From: Mycolicibacterium sediminis
Lineage (GTDB): Bacteria > Actinomycetota > Actinomycetes > Mycobacteriales > Mycobacteriaceae
DNA: 64,000 bases
Assembly (NCBI RefSeq): GCF_010731735.1
Contig: NZ_AP022588.1
Location: 3,596,001-3,660,000, forward strand
Direction of reading: 5' to 3'
In this document: in pieces, positions 9,486-18,742 of the stretch
Layout of the letters: the number at the start of each line of letters is the position of its first letter
Position numbering within the stretch: position 1 is the first letter of the stretch
Program-made: the position numbers and the translations under genes
Notes under the pieces: model-generated
Told to the model about the DNA's origin: nothing
Databases searched by the model: none
What the model saw: the letters and a program-made list of their open reading frames with translations, nothing else

Positions 9486-10682
9486 GTGACCGAGAACGCC
9501 TACCTCGTCGGGCTGCGACTGGCCGGTCGCAAGGTCGTCGTCATCGGTGGCGGAACCGTTGCGCAGCGCCGGCTACCCCTGCTGCTCGCCAACGGCGCCG
9601 ACGTGCACGTGATCACCCGTGCCGCCACCCCGGCGGTCGAGGCCACCACCGGCATCACGCTCGAACTGCGCGACTACCGCGACGGTGACCTCGACGGCGC
9701 CTGGTACGCGATGGCCGCCACCGACGACCCGGACGTCAACGCCGCGATCGTCGCCGAGGCCGAGCGCAGGCGGGTGTTCTGCGTGCGCGCCGACATGGCG
9801 CAGGACGGCACCGCCGTCACGCCCGCCTCCTTCGAGTACGACGGCCTCTCGGTGGGCGTGCTGGCGGGTGGCGAACACCGCCGCTCGGCGGCCATCCGCT
9901 CGGCGATCAACGAGGCCCTGCAGAGCGGCGTGATCGCCGACTCCAATACCGAGTCGCTGCGAGGGGGAGTGGCCCTGGTCGGCGGCGGGCCCGGCGACCC
10001 GGAGCTGATCACCGTGCGCGGCCGCAGACTGCTCGCCCAGGCCGACGTCGTCGTGGCCGACCGCCTCGCGCCACCGGAGCTGCTCGCCGAGCTGGCCCCG
10101 GACGTCGAGGTGATCGACGCCGCCAAGATCCCCTACGGCCGCGCGATGGCGCAGGACGCCATCAACGCCGTCCTCGTCGAACGGGCCCGCGAGGGGAAGT
10201 TCGTCGTCCGCCTCAAGGGCGGCGATCCGTTCGTGTTCGCGCGCGGCTACGAAGAGGTCATCGCGTGCGCGGATGCGGGCATTCCGGTGACCGTCGTGCC
10301 CGGTGTGACCAGTGCCATAGCAGTTCCGGCTCTGGCAGGCGTCCCGGTGACGCATCGGGCGGTCAACCACGAGTTCGTGGTGGTCAGCGGCCATCTTGCG
10401 CCAGACCATGCCGAATCGTTAGTGAATTGGGATGCACTGGCCGCGCTGCAGGGCACGATCGTCCTGCTGATGGCCGTCGAGCGCATCGAATTGTTCGCCA
10501 AGGTGCTTCTCAAAGGCGGCCGACCAGCGGAAACGCCGGTGATCGTCGTCCAGCACGGCAGCACGCCCGCTCAGCGGACGCTGCGTACGACGCTCGTCGA
10601 CGCCGCGGAACACGTCCGCGCGGAGGGCATCAGACCACCCGCGATCATCGTGATCGGGCCCGTGGCGGGCTTCGGCGCCTAA
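9486..10682 (+). CDS. cysG: siroheme synthase/uroporphyrinogen-III C-methyltransferase fusion
   Basis: The 398-residue protein has an N-terminal NAD-binding precorrin-2 dehydrogenase domain (VVVIGGGTVAQRRLPLLLANGADV, about 17-40; DDPDVNAAIVAEA) and a C-terminal SUMT domain from about residue 160 (VALVGGGPGDPELITVRG, VVADRLAPPELL, RLKGGDPFVFARGYEE, PVTHRAVNHEF). SUMT methylates uroporphyrinogen III to precorrin-2, the branch point of siroheme and cobalamin; the N-terminal part oxidises it toward siroheme. The short middle region of the Salmonella CysG is reduced, as in other mycobacterial homologues, so ferrochelatase activity is uncertain. Confidence 0.93.
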   Translation: MTENAYLVGLRLAGRKVVVIGGGTVAQRRLPLLLANGADVHVITRAATPAVEATTGITLELRDYRDGDLDGAWYAMAATDDPDVNAAIVAEAERRRVFCVRADMAQDGTAVTPASFEYDGLSVGVLAGGEHRRSAAIRSAINEALQSGVIADSNTESLRGGVALVGGGPGDPELITVRGRRLLAQADVVVADRLAPPELLAELAPDVEVIDAAKIPYGRAMAQDAINAVLVERAREGKFVVRLKGGDPFVFARGYEEVIACADAGIPVTVVPGVTSAIAVPALAGVPVTHRAVNHEFVVVSGHLAPDHAESLVNWDALAALQGTIVLLMAVERIELFAKVLLKGGRPAETPVIVVQHGSTPAQRTLRTTLVDAAEHVRAEGIRPPAIIVIGPVAGFGA

Positions 10683-10693
10683 ACGAATTCTAA

Positions 10694-10711
10694 GATTACT
10701 GTAAGGTAATC
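10694..10711. promoter_or_regulatory. palindrome over the efpA -10, candidate operator
   Basis: Arms GATTAC (10694-10699) and GTAATC (10706-10711) with a 6-base centre enclose the -10 TAAGGT (10702-10707), which ends eight bases before ATG 10716. The AT-rich palindrome stands out in this high-GC sequence and fits a repressor site for a drug-efflux gene. Confidence 0.5.
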
Positions 10712-10715
10712 GAGC

Positions 10716-12296
10716 ATGCCCGCTCTCAACGACGCGGAGCGCGCCGTTGCCGGCCGTAAGTCGCAGGACGCCGGCGACGAGGTGCTTCCCATGCCGATCA
10801 CCCCGACGCAGATCACCCGAAGCAGTTGGTACCCAACGTGGTTGCCGTCACGCCGCTTCCTCGCCGCCGTCATCGCGATCGGCGGCATGCAGCTGCTCGC
10901 CACGATGGACAGCACCGTCGCGATCGTGGCGCTGCCCAAGATCCAGGACGAACTCAACCTCTCCGACGCCGGACGCAGCTGGGTCATCACGGCCTACGTG
11001 CTGACGTTCGGCGGCCTGATGCTCCTCGGTGGTCGCCTCGGTGACACCATCGGCCGCAAGCGCACCTTCATCGTCGGCGTCGCGGTGTTCACGCTCGCCT
11101 CAATCCTGTGCGGTGTCGCCTGGAACGAGAGTTCGCTCGTCGTCGCCCGTTTGCTGCAGGGCGTCGGTGCCGCCATCGCGTCGCCCACCGGCCTCGCCCT
11201 GATTGCCACGACCTTCCCCAAGGGCCCCGCACGCAACGCCGCCACCGCCGTCTTCGCGGCGATGACCGGCGTCGGATCCGTAATGGGCCTCGTCGTCGGC
11301 GGCGCGCTCACCGAGGTGTCCTGGCGCTGGGCGTTCCTGGTGAACGTGCCCATCGGCATCCTGATGATCTACCTCGCGCGCAAGACGCTGCGGGAGACCA
11401 ATCGCGAGCGCATGAAGCTCGACGCGACCGGCGCGATCCTCGCGACACTCGCCTGTACCGCAGCGGTCTTCGGCTTCTCGATGGGGCCCGAGAAGGGCTG
11501 GTTGACACCGCTGACGCTCGGCTCCGGCCTCGCGGCCGTGCTGTGCTTCGGGGCGTTCGTCGTCGTCGAGCGCACCGCGGTCAACCCCGTCGTCCCGTTC
11601 AGCCTGTTTCGCGACCGCAACCGCGTCGCCACCTTCGCCGCGGTGTTCCTCGCCGGCGGCGTGATGTTCACGCTGACCGTCCTGATCGGCCTGTACGTGC
11701 AGGACATCATGGGGTACAGCGCTCTGCGCGCCGGTATCGGCTTCATCCCGTTCGTCGTCGCGCTGGGCATCGGTCTCGGACTGTCGTCGTTCCTCGCGTC
11801 GCGCTTCCCGCCGCGGATACTCGTGATCGCCGGTGGCGTCCTGGTGCTCGCCGCAATGCTCTACGGCTCCACGCTCAACGGCGACATCCCGTACTTCCCG
11901 AACCTGGTGTTGCCCATCACGATCGGCGGCTTCGGCATCGGCATGATCGTGGTGCCGCTGATGATCTCGGCCATCGCGGGCGTCGGGTTCGACGACATCG
12001 GACCCGTGTCGGCGATCGCGCTGATGCTGCAGAGCCTGGGCGGCCCGGTGGTGCTGGCGATCATCCAGGCCGTCATCACCTCGCGCACGCTGTACCTCGG
12101 CGGCACGACGGGACCGGTCAAGAACATGGACGCCGCGCAGCTGCACGCACTCGACCAGGGCTACACCTACGGCCTGTTGTGGGTGGCCGCGGTCGCGATC
12201 GTCGTCGGCGTCGTGGCGCTCTTCATCGGCTACACCGCCGAGCAGGTGGCCCACGCGCAGGAGGTCAAGGACGCGATCGACGCCGGGGAGCTGTAG
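10716..12296 (+). CDS. efpA: MFS drug efflux pump EfpA (DHA2, 14 TM)
   Basis: The 526-residue inner-membrane protein has about 14 hydrophobic helices after a roughly 45-residue cytosolic N-terminus. MFS motif A is clear (GGRLGDTIGRKR), with the D1 motif-like LDxTIV variant ATMDSTVAIVALPKI in TM1 and the antiporter motif in TM5 (GSVMGLVVGGALTE). Length and sequence fit mycobacterial EfpA, a proton-driven exporter linked with isoniazid and other drug tolerance. A leaderless promoter with an overlapping palindrome precedes it. Its last 32 bp overlap the convergent LysR gene. A paralogue follows at 14233. Confidence 0.93.
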   Translation: MPALNDAERAVAGRKSQDAGDEVLPMPITPTQITRSSWYPTWLPSRRFLAAVIAIGGMQLLATMDSTVAIVALPKIQDELNLSDAGRSWVITAYVLTFGGLMLLGGRLGDTIGRKRTFIVGVAVFTLASILCGVAWNESSLVVARLLQGVGAAIASPTGLALIATTFPKGPARNAATAVFAAMTGVGSVMGLVVGGALTEVSWRWAFLVNVPIGILMIYLARKTLRETNRERMKLDATGAILATLACTAAVFGFSMGPEKGWLTPLTLGSGLAAVLCFGAFVVVERTAVNPVVPFSLFRDRNRVATFAAVFLAGGVMFTLTVLIGLYVQDIMGYSALRAGIGFIPFVVALGIGLGLSSFLASRFPPRILVIAGGVLVLAAMLYGSTLNGDIPYFPNLVLPITIGGFGIGMIVVPLMISAIAGVGFDDIGPVSAIALMLQSLGGPVVLAIIQAVITSRTLYLGGTTGPVKNMDAAQLHALDQGYTYGLLWVAAVAIVVGVVALFIGYTAEQVAHAQEVKDAIDAGEL

Positions 12297-13230
12297 CCCG
12301 CGCAGCGTCGAGGCCGTCCGCGACGGTCGCCAGTGCGTCGAGCACGGCACGCACCTCGGCGCTCGGTTCGGGACGGGTCACCGCCAGCGTGACCCGACCC
12401 AGCCACCCCGGATCGTCGACGAGGACCGTGACGACCCCAGCGGGCACGGACGCCGCGGCGAGTTCGGGAAGGACACACACGCCGAGTCCGGCCGCGACCA
12501 TCCCCAGCCGGGATGGCCATCCCTTCGCGCGGTGTGCGATCACGGGTTCGCGCAGCGTCGGCCACGCCTCGAACTGCGGGTCCCCGGCAGCGCCGTCACC
12601 GACCACCCATCGTTCGGTGGCGAGTTCGCCGACGGGGACCGGTGTCGTCCGCGCGTGCTCGGCGAATCGATGGTCCGCCCACACCGCCACGCACAGGTCG
12701 GCCGTGGAGATCCGGCGGGTCGTCAGCCCGTCGAGGTCGTAGTGCGGCAGGCCCGAACCCGTCCCGATGACGGCCACGGCGAGGCGGTCTCGCCGCAGGT
12801 CGCGCAGGAGCGCCGGAGTCGACCCCTCGCTCAACGTGACGGATAGTCCCGGGTGATCCGCCCCCAGGTGGGCGATCGCCCGCGGCGCCAACACCGCTGC
12901 CGCACTGGGGAAGACGCCCATCCGCAGCGTGCCGGTCAGCTGGTCCGCGAGACCCTCGAGGTCGCGGCCCAGTGACTCCACGTCGGCCATGATGCGGGCG
13001 GCGTGGCCGACGACCGTGGTTCCCGCGGCGCTGAGGCGCACGCCCCGGGTCTCCCGGACGAACAGCGGCGCACCCGCGGCCGCCTCCATGGCGGCCACCT
13101 GCCGCGAGATCGCCGGTTGCGAGTAGCCCAGGGATCGCGCGGCCGCGGTGAACGAGCCGAGCAGGGCGATCTCGCGGCACACCCGAAGACCCGCGAGCGT
13201 CAGCTCGTCCAGGCGAGGCGCATGACCCAT
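12265..13230 (-). CDS. LysR family transcriptional regulator
   Basis: The 321-residue protein has an N-terminal winged helix-turn-helix (GSFTAAARSLGYSQPAISRQVAAME, about residues 26-50) and a LysR substrate-binding domain (GTLRMGVFPSAAAVLAPRAI onward, LGMVAAGLGVCVLPELA). ATG 13230 starts just before the LTLAGLRVCREIA helix. It is divergent from the SDR gene across 104 bp, the usual arrangement for a LysR regulator and its target, so the SDR gene is the likely target; the effector is unknown. The 3' end overlaps efpA by 32 bp in convergent orientation, which may let the two transcripts interfere. Confidence 0.88.
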   Translation of the reverse strand: MGHAPRLDELTLAGLRVCREIALLGSFTAAARSLGYSQPAISRQVAAMEAAAGAPLFVRETRGVRLSAAGTTVVGHAARIMADVESLGRDLEGLADQLTGTLRMGVFPSAAAVLAPRAIAHLGADHPGLSVTLSEGSTPALLRDLRRDRLAVAVIGTGSGLPHYDLDGLTTRRISTADLCVAVWADHRFAEHARTTPVPVGELATERWVVGDGAAGDPQFEAWPTLREPVIAHRAKGWPSRLGMVAAGLGVCVLPELAAASVPAGVVTVLVDDPGWLGRVTLAVTRPEPSAEVRAVLDALATVADGLDAARATAPRRRSRP

Positions 13231-13334
13231 GCGCCGATCGTATGCCTTCGGGCCGAAACGGTCATGGCGCGAATGGATCAATCGGGGGCGGGCCGGCCGT
13301 TGCACACCCTGAACGACAATCCCGAAGGAGTCCC

Positions 13335-14177
13335 ATGACCACCGACACGACACGGCACGACGCACCCCGCACCTGGTTCATCGCCGGCGCCTCCCGCGGC
13401 ATCGGCCGGGAACTGACCGAACAACTGCTCGACGCGGGCCATCGCGTGGCCGCCACCGCCCGCGACGAGGCCGCTCTCGACGATCTGGCGGCCCGTCACG
13501 GCGAGCGCCTGTGGCGGCGGTCCCTCGACGTCACCGACACCGCCGGACTGCGCGCCACCGTGGACGAGGCCTTCGCCGAACACCAGCGCATCGACGTCGT
13601 CGTCGCGAACGCCGGCTACGGCGTGTTCGGCACCGCCGAGGACCTCTCCGACGACCACGTCGACCGGATGATTGCCACCAACCTCACCGCCTCCATTCAG
13701 TTGGCGCGCGCCGTCGTCCCGCACCTGCGCGCCCTCGGCGGTGGACACCTGATGCAGATGTCGAGCATGGGCGGCCACCTCGCATTTCCGGCGTTCTCGC
13801 TCTACCACGTGACCAAGTGGGGGATCGAGGGCTTCTACGAGGCGCTCACCCAGGAGGTCGCGCCGTTCGGCATCCGCACCACCCTCGTCGAACCCGGCGT
13901 CGTCCGCACCGGTTTCTTCGACGCGGCGACGCGGGTGCCGCTCAGCGAGCCCTACCGCGGCGGTCCCGCCGACACACCGCCGACGACGGTCGAGGAGATG
14001 GTCGACAGCCAGGAGCGGACCGCGGCCGCCATGATCCGTGCCGGTCACTCGGCGGATCCGCCGCGGCGGCTCGTCCTCGGGTCGGACGCGTGGCGCCTCG
14101 TGACCGACGCACTGCGGGGGCGACTCGCCGAACTCGAGCCGCAGCGCGACAACGCGGCGACGGCGGACATCGGCTAG
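13335..14177 (+). CDS. short-chain dehydrogenase/reductase
   Basis: This 280-residue classical SDR has the NAD(P)-binding motif WFIAGASRGIGRELTEQLL (about 14-32), VVVANAGYGVFG, the catalytic Ser in MQMSSMGG and the YxxxK pair in YHVTKWGIEGF. Arg after the glycine-rich loop suggests NADPH. It resembles the SDR family oxidoreductases of unknown substrate that often pair with LysR regulators. A strong GAAGGAG (13324-13330) fixes ATG 13335. The efpA paralogue begins 55 bp downstream with its own promoter. Confidence 0.85.
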   Translation: MTTDTTRHDAPRTWFIAGASRGIGRELTEQLLDAGHRVAATARDEAALDDLAARHGERLWRRSLDVTDTAGLRATVDEAFAEHQRIDVVVANAGYGVFGTAEDLSDDHVDRMIATNLTASIQLARAVVPHLRALGGGHLMQMSSMGGHLAFPAFSLYHVTKWGIEGFYEALTQEVAPFGIRTTLVEPGVVRTGFFDAATRVPLSEPYRGGPADTPPTTVEEMVDSQERTAAAMIRAGHSADPPRRLVLGSDAWRLVTDALRGRLAELEPQRDNAATADIG

Positions 14178-14219
14178 CGCCCGCGCCGCACTGCGGTTCA
14201 CGGCGTCCTTACTCATCGG

Positions 14220-14225
14220 TAGGGT
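14220..14225 (+). promoter_or_regulatory. -10 element of the efpA paralogue (leaderless)
   Basis: TAGGGT ends seven bases before ATG 14233. It overlaps an upstream in-frame GTG (14224), which is why the later ATG was taken as the start. Confidence 0.45.
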
Positions 14226-14232
14226 GCCAGGC

Positions 14233-15714
14233 ATGTCCGCCGAGCGCAGTACCGCGCCGCTGTCCTCGTCGGTGCTGGGCGTCGCGATCATCGCGATCAC
14301 CGGCATGCAGCTGATGTCGACGCTGGACGGCACCATCGTCATCGTCGCCCTGCCCCGGATGCAGGCCGACCTCGACCTCAGCGACGCGGGCAAGAGCTGG
14401 GTCATCACCGCCTACGTCCTCGCGTTCGGCGGCCTGCTGCTGCTGGGCGGACGGATCGGCGACGCCATCGGTCACAAGCGGGCGTTCCTGTCCGGCGTCG
14501 GCGTGTTCACCCTCGCGTCGCTGGTCTGTGGTCTGGCGCAGGACGAGTACACCCTGGTCGCGGCGCGGGCGCTGCAGGGCGTGGGTGCGGCGGTGTCCGC
14601 TCCGACGGGGCTGGCGCTGATCGCCACCACCTATGCCGTGGGCGCAGCGCGCAACCAGGCGATGGCCGTCTCGGCGGGCATGCAGGCGATCGGGTCGGTG
14701 ATGGGCCTGGTGCTGGGCGGGCTGTTCACCGTGATCTCGTGGCGGCTCGCGTTCCTCATCAACGTGCCCGTCGGCATCGTCATCATCGCCATCGCCGTGT
14801 TCAAGATCGCCGAGACCAATCACGAGCGGCTGAAACTCGACGTCACCGGCGCACTGCTGGCCACCCTCGGCTGCACGTCCGCGGTGCTGGTGTTCACCCA
14901 GGGCCCGCCGCGCGGCTGGGTCGACCCGTGGGTCATCGGCGCCGCCGTCGCCGCGATCGTGTTCTTCGTCTCGTTCTTCCTCGTCGAGCGCACCGCCGAC
15001 AACCCGCTGGTGCCGTTCTCGGTGTTCAGCGACCGCAACCGGGTGGCGACGTTCACAGCCTGGTTCCTCGGCGGCGGCGTGCTGCTGACCGTCACCGTCA
15101 TGGTGGGTCTGCTGGCGCAGGACGTGCTCGGCTATTCGGCGCTGCGGGCCGGCATCTGCTTCCTGCCGTTCGCGGTCGCCGTGGGCGTCGGCAACGTGCT
15201 CGCGACCAAGCTCGCGCCGATGTACGCACCGCGCTGGCTGATCATCGGTGGCGGCCTGTTCGTCCTCGCCGCCATGCTCTACGGCTCGACGCTGGACCGC
15301 ACCATCCCGTACTTCCCGAACCTCTTCCTACCGATCGTGATCGGCGGGTTCGGCATCGGCATCATCTCGGTGGTCCTGCCACTGTGCGCGGTGGCGAAGG
15401 TGGGCCCCAGCGAGATCGGGCCCGTCTCGGCGATCACCCTGATGGTGCAGAACCTCGGCGGGCCACTCGTGCTGGTCGCCATCATGGCCGTCCAGCAGTC
15501 GCGCACGCTGTACCTCGGCGGCACCACCGGGCCGGTGAAGAACATGTCGCCCACCCAACTCGACGCCCTTGGGGAGGGCTACACGTACTCGCTGCTGTGG
15601 GTGGCGGGCGTCTCGATCCTGGTGGGCGTCGCCGCCTTCTGGATCGGGTTCTCCGCCAAGGACATCGCTCGCGCCCAGCACACCAAGGAGGCCGTGGAGG
15701 CAGGCGAGCTGTGA
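14233..15714 (+). CDS. MFS efflux transporter, EfpA paralogue
   Basis: This 493-residue, 14-helix MFS protein is closely related to EfpA (10716-12296). Both share SWVITAYVL.FGG, GGR.GD.IG.KR, GVGAA, GYSALRAGI.F.PF.VA.G and the long C-terminal block SRTLYLGGTTGPVKNM. It lacks EfpA's longer N-terminal extension. Proton-coupled export of drugs or lipids is inferred from the family. It is transcribed with the VOC gene (GTGA overlap at 15711-15714). The pair looks like a duplication of efpA separated by the LysR/SDR genes; M. tuberculosis has a single efpA next to proS. Confidence 0.88.
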   Translation: MSAERSTAPLSSSVLGVAIIAITGMQLMSTLDGTIVIVALPRMQADLDLSDAGKSWVITAYVLAFGGLLLLGGRIGDAIGHKRAFLSGVGVFTLASLVCGLAQDEYTLVAARALQGVGAAVSAPTGLALIATTYAVGAARNQAMAVSAGMQAIGSVMGLVLGGLFTVISWRLAFLINVPVGIVIIAIAVFKIAETNHERLKLDVTGALLATLGCTSAVLVFTQGPPRGWVDPWVIGAAVAAIVFFVSFFLVERTADNPLVPFSVFSDRNRVATFTAWFLGGGVLLTVTVMVGLLAQDVLGYSALRAGICFLPFAVAVGVGNVLATKLAPMYAPRWLIIGGGLFVLAAMLYGSTLDRTIPYFPNLFLPIVIGGFGIGIISVVLPLCAVAKVGPSEIGPVSAITLMVQNLGGPLVLVAIMAVQQSRTLYLGGTTGPVKNMSPTQLDALGEGYTYSLLWVAGVSILVGVAAFWIGFSAKDIARAQHTKEAVEAGEL

Positions 15715-16403
15715 CGTCGTCCGACGGCGCGGCGCTCACCCGCGGGCAGGTCGCCGAGGCCGTCGATCCGCTCGGCTGGCGGCTGATCCTGGGCGTGGTC
15801 ACGACCCACGTTCCGGTCGGCTCGCTCGAGCACGCCGCCCGCGCCGCCACCCTCGCCGTCCGCGCCGCCGGCCCCGAGGGCGAGGGCCACCTCACCGCCG
15901 AACTGCTCGCCGATCGGCTGGTGCTGCGGTTGCACACCGTCGCCGCGGGTCGCGTCACGCCCCTCGACCTGTCGCTCGCGGGACGGATCACGGCCGCGCT
16001 GGCCGACGCGTCGCTGCACACCACCGCCGGTGACGCCGTCGCGCCGCAGACCATCGAGATCGCCATCGACGCGCTCGACGTCCCGCGTGTGCGGCTGTTC
16101 TGGCAGGCCGTCACCGGATACGTCGACGAGCCGCACCCGCCGGACCTGCCGCCCGGCGCGCTGCAGGACCCCCTGCGCCGCGGACCGACGATCTGGTTTC
16201 AGCAGATGGACGAGCCCAGACCCCAGCGCAACCGGATCCACCTCGACGTCGACGTGCCGCCGGAGCACGCCCGCGCGCGGATCGACGCCGCGCTCGCGGC
16301 AGGCGGGACGCTGCTCGACGACCGGGCCGCGCCGTCGTTCTGGGTGCTGGCCGATCCCGAGGGCAACGAGGCGTGCGTGTGCACGTGGCAGGGACGGGAC
16401 TGA
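15711..16403 (+). CDS. pterin dehydratase-like/VOC (glyoxalase) fusion protein
   Basis: The 230-residue protein begins with a domain resembling pterin-4a-carbinolamine dehydratase (LTRGQVAEAVDPLGWRL, then LRLHTVAAGRVTPLDLSLAGRI), about residues 8-100. The usual catalytic HHP signature is replaced by GHL, so dehydratase activity is doubtful. The C-terminal part (about 115-230) is a vicinal-oxygen-chelate fold: IDALDVPRVRLFWQAVTGY, PTIWFQQMDEP, RIHLDVDVPPEHARARI, FWVLADPEGNEACVC. The substrate is unknown. The start overlaps the efpA paralogue stop (GTGA), so the two are coupled. Confidence 0.75.
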   Translation: MTSSDGAALTRGQVAEAVDPLGWRLILGVVTTHVPVGSLEHAARAATLAVRAAGPEGEGHLTAELLADRLVLRLHTVAAGRVTPLDLSLAGRITAALADASLHTTAGDAVAPQTIEIAIDALDVPRVRLFWQAVTGYVDEPHPPDLPPGALQDPLRRGPTIWFQQMDEPRPQRNRIHLDVDVPPEHARARIDAALAAGGTLLDDRAAPSFWVLADPEGNEACVCTWQGRD

Positions 16404-16416
16404 CCGCGTACATGGC

Positions 16417-16422
16417 TAAGGT
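16417..16422 (+). promoter_or_regulatory. -10 element of proS (leaderless)
   Basis: TAAGGT ends eight bases before GTG 16431. It supports GTG 16431 rather than the in-frame ATG 16443 as the start. Confidence 0.45.
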
Positions 16423-16430
16423 GGTCGCCT

Positions 16431-18191
16431 GTGATCACCCGCATGTCCGAGCTGTTCCTCCGCACGCTCCGCGACGACCCGGCAGACGCCGAGGTCCCCA
16501 GCCACAAACTGTTGATCCGCGCCGGTTACGTGCGTCCCGTCGGCCCCGGCCTGTACTCCTGGCTGCCACTCGGTCTGCGGGTCCTTCGCAAGATCGAACG
16601 GGTGATCCGCGAGGAGATGGCGGCGATCGGCGGCCAGGAGATCCTGCTGCCCGCACTGCTGCCACGCGCACCGTACGAGACGTCGAACCGCTGGAGCGAG
16701 TACGGCGACAACCTGTTCCGGCTCAAGGACCGCCGCGGCAACGACTACCTGCTGGGCCCCACCCACGAGGAGATCTTCGCGCTCACGGTGAAGGGGGAGT
16801 ACAGCTCCTACAAGGACTTCCCGCTGCGGCTCTACCAGATCCAGACGAAGTACCGCGACGAGGCCCGGCCGCGGGCGGGCATCCTGCGCGGGCGCGAGTT
16901 CGTGATGAAGGACTCCTACTCCTTCGACGTCGACGACGCGGGACTCAAGGACGCCTACCACGCTCACCGTGAGGCGTACCAGAAGATCTTCGCCCGGCTG
17001 GGGGTGCGCTACGTCATCGTCTCGGCGGTGTCGGGGGCGATGGGCGGCAGCGCGTCCGAGGAGTTCCTTGCCGAGAGCGAGGTCGGCGAGGACACCTTCG
17101 TGCGGTGCGTCGAGTCCGGCTACGCCGCCAACGTCGAGGCCGTGATCACCCGGCCGCCGGCCGCGACGCCGATCGACGGTCTGCCCGACGCCGTGGTCCA
17201 CGAGACGGGCAACACCCCGACCATCGCCACGCTGGTCGAGTGGGCCAACGGCGCCGGTCTACCCGAGTTCGAGGGACGCGACGTCACCGCCGCGGACACG
17301 CTCAAGAACGTGCTGATGAAGGTCCGCGTGCCCGGCGGCGAATGGGAACTGCTCGCCGTCGGCGTGCCCGGCGACCGCGAGGTCGACGACAAGCGCCTCG
17401 GCGCCGCGCTGGAGCCGGCCGAGTACGCGCTGCTCGACGACGCGGACTTCGCCGCCAACCCGTTCCTCCAGAAGGGCTACATCGGCCCGAAGGGGCTGCT
17501 GGCCAACGGCGTTCGCTATCTGGTCGACCCCCGAATCGTCGACGGCACGGCCTGGATCACCGGTGCCGACGAGAAGGGCAAGCACGTCGTGGGGCTGGTC
17601 GCGGGCCGCGACTTCACGCCCGACGGCACGATCGAGGCCGCCGAGGTGCGCGACGGCGACCCGTCCCCGGACGGCATGGGCCCGCTGGTGTCGGCGCGCG
17701 GCATCGAGATCGGCCACATCTTCCAGCTGGGCCGCAAGTACACCGACGCGTTCAGCGCCGACGTGCTGGGCGAGAACGGCAAGCCGGTGCGCCTGACCAT
17801 GGGGTCCTACGGCGTCGGCGTCTCGCGCATGGTCGCGGTGATCGCCGAGCAGCAGCACGACGACATCGGACTCCGGTGGCCGTCGGAGGTCTCCCCGTTC
17901 GACGCCCACGTCGTCATCGCCAACAAGGACGAGGACGCCCGGACCGGCGCCACCGGCCTGGCCCGCGACCTCGACCGGCTGGGTCTCGAGATCCTGCTCG
18001 ACGACCGCAAGTCCTCGCCCGGCGTCAAGTTCAAGGACGCCGAACTGCTGGGCGTGCCGTGGATCGTGGTGGTCGGCCGCGGCTGGGGCGACGGCGTGGT
18101 CGAGCTGCGCAACCGGTTCACCGGCGAGAACCGCGAGATCCCGGTCGACTCGGCGGCCACCGACATCGCCGCGGCGCTGGCAGCCGGCTAG
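16431..18191 (+). CDS. proS: prolyl-tRNA synthetase
   Basis: The 586-residue class II synthetase charges tRNA-Pro. Motif 2 ([28 protein letters not shown]) and motif 3 ([20 protein letters not shown]) are intact. Between them lies the long insertion/editing domain of the bacterial-type enzyme (about 220-400), and the C-terminus has the anticodon-binding domain ([14 protein letters not shown]...[23 protein letters not shown]). This fits the normal bacterial ProRS length. It converges on the ferritin-like gene with a 2-bp gap. Confidence 0.96.
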   Translation: MITRMSELFLRTLRDDPADAEVPSHKLLIRAGYVRPVGPGLYSWLPLGLRVLRKIERVIREEMAAIGGQEILLPALLPRAPYETSNRWSEYGDNLFRLKDRRGNDYLLGPTHEEIFALTVKGEYSSYKDFPLRLYQIQTKYRDEARPRAGILRGREFVMKDSYSFDVDDAGLKDAYHAHREAYQKIFARLGVRYVIVSAVSGAMGGSASEEFLAESEVGEDTFVRCVESGYAANVEAVITRPPAATPIDGLPDAVVHETGNTPTIATLVEWANGAGLPEFEGRDVTAADTLKNVLMKVRVPGGEWELLAVGVPGDREVDDKRLGAALEPAEYALLDDADFAANPFLQKGYIGPKGLLANGVRYLVDPRIVDGTAWITGADEKGKHVVGLVAGRDFTPDGTIEAAEVRDGDPSPDGMGPLVSARGIEIGHIFQLGRKYTDAFSADVLGENGKPVRLTMGSYGVGVSRMVAVIAEQQHDDIGLRWPSEVSPFDAHVVIANKDEDARTGATGLARDLDRLGLEILLDDRKSSPGVKFKDAELLGVPWIVVVGRGWGDGVVELRNRFTGENREIPVDSAATDIAAALAAG

Positions 18192-18193
18192 AC

Positions 18194-18742
18194 CTACTCG
18201 TTGCCGCCGGGGAAGGCGACGGTGATCGGCACGCCGAGTACGCGTCGCCAGGTCGCCGCGGTGACGGCGGCCTCGGTGAGTCCCGTGACGGCCAGCGTCC
18301 GGTCCTCGCCGGAGGTGGCCTGCTCCAGCACGGCCCGCCAGGCCACCGCGCTGTCCTCCTCCATGCGGACGGCGAGCGTCGCCGCCTCGGTGGGGTTCTC
18401 GACCGGCGTGGGGATCTGGTAGCCGGCCGCGGGCAGCGGCGGCGTCACGTTGCGGGCCTCGAGCAGGGCGATGCCGTCCTCGCGAAGCGCGCGGTGTGCC
18501 CGCATCGCCGAGGCGACGACGTCGTTGACGTCCGGCGTCGAATGCGCCGACACCAGCCCGTAGCCGTAGATCACGCCGTGCTCGGTGGCGACCGCGTCGT
18601 ACAGCGCGCCGTCGGGCCCGTCCTCGGGACGCGCGGGATCGGGCGTGCGGCTGACCGACGTGGTCGGCGTCGAACTGCTGGAGGTCGTACGGGTGGTCGG
18701 GGGTACCGGTGTCGTCGGCGTGCCCGGCGTGGGGGAGGTCAT
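18194..18742 (-). CDS. DUF4439 ferritin-like domain protein
   Basis: The 182-residue protein has a Ser/Thr/Pro-rich N-terminal stretch (about 1-45) followed by a predicted helical ferritin-like domain ([64 protein letters not shown]) with the Glu and His spacing of DUF4439. Whether it binds metal is not known. Its ATG overlaps the stop of the upstream lipoprotein gene (ATGA, 18739-18742), so the pair is coupled and may act together at the envelope. Orthologues lie between proS and rimP in other mycobacteria. Confidence 0.75.
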   Translation of the reverse strand: MTSPTPGTPTTPVPPTTRTTSSSSTPTTSVSRTPDPARPEDGPDGALYDAVATEHGVIYGYGLVSAHSTPDVNDVVASAMRAHRALREDGIALLEARNVTPPLPAAGYQIPTPVENPTEAATLAVRMEEDSAVAWRAVLEQATSGEDRTLAVTGLTEAAVTAATWRRVLGVPITVAFPGGNE

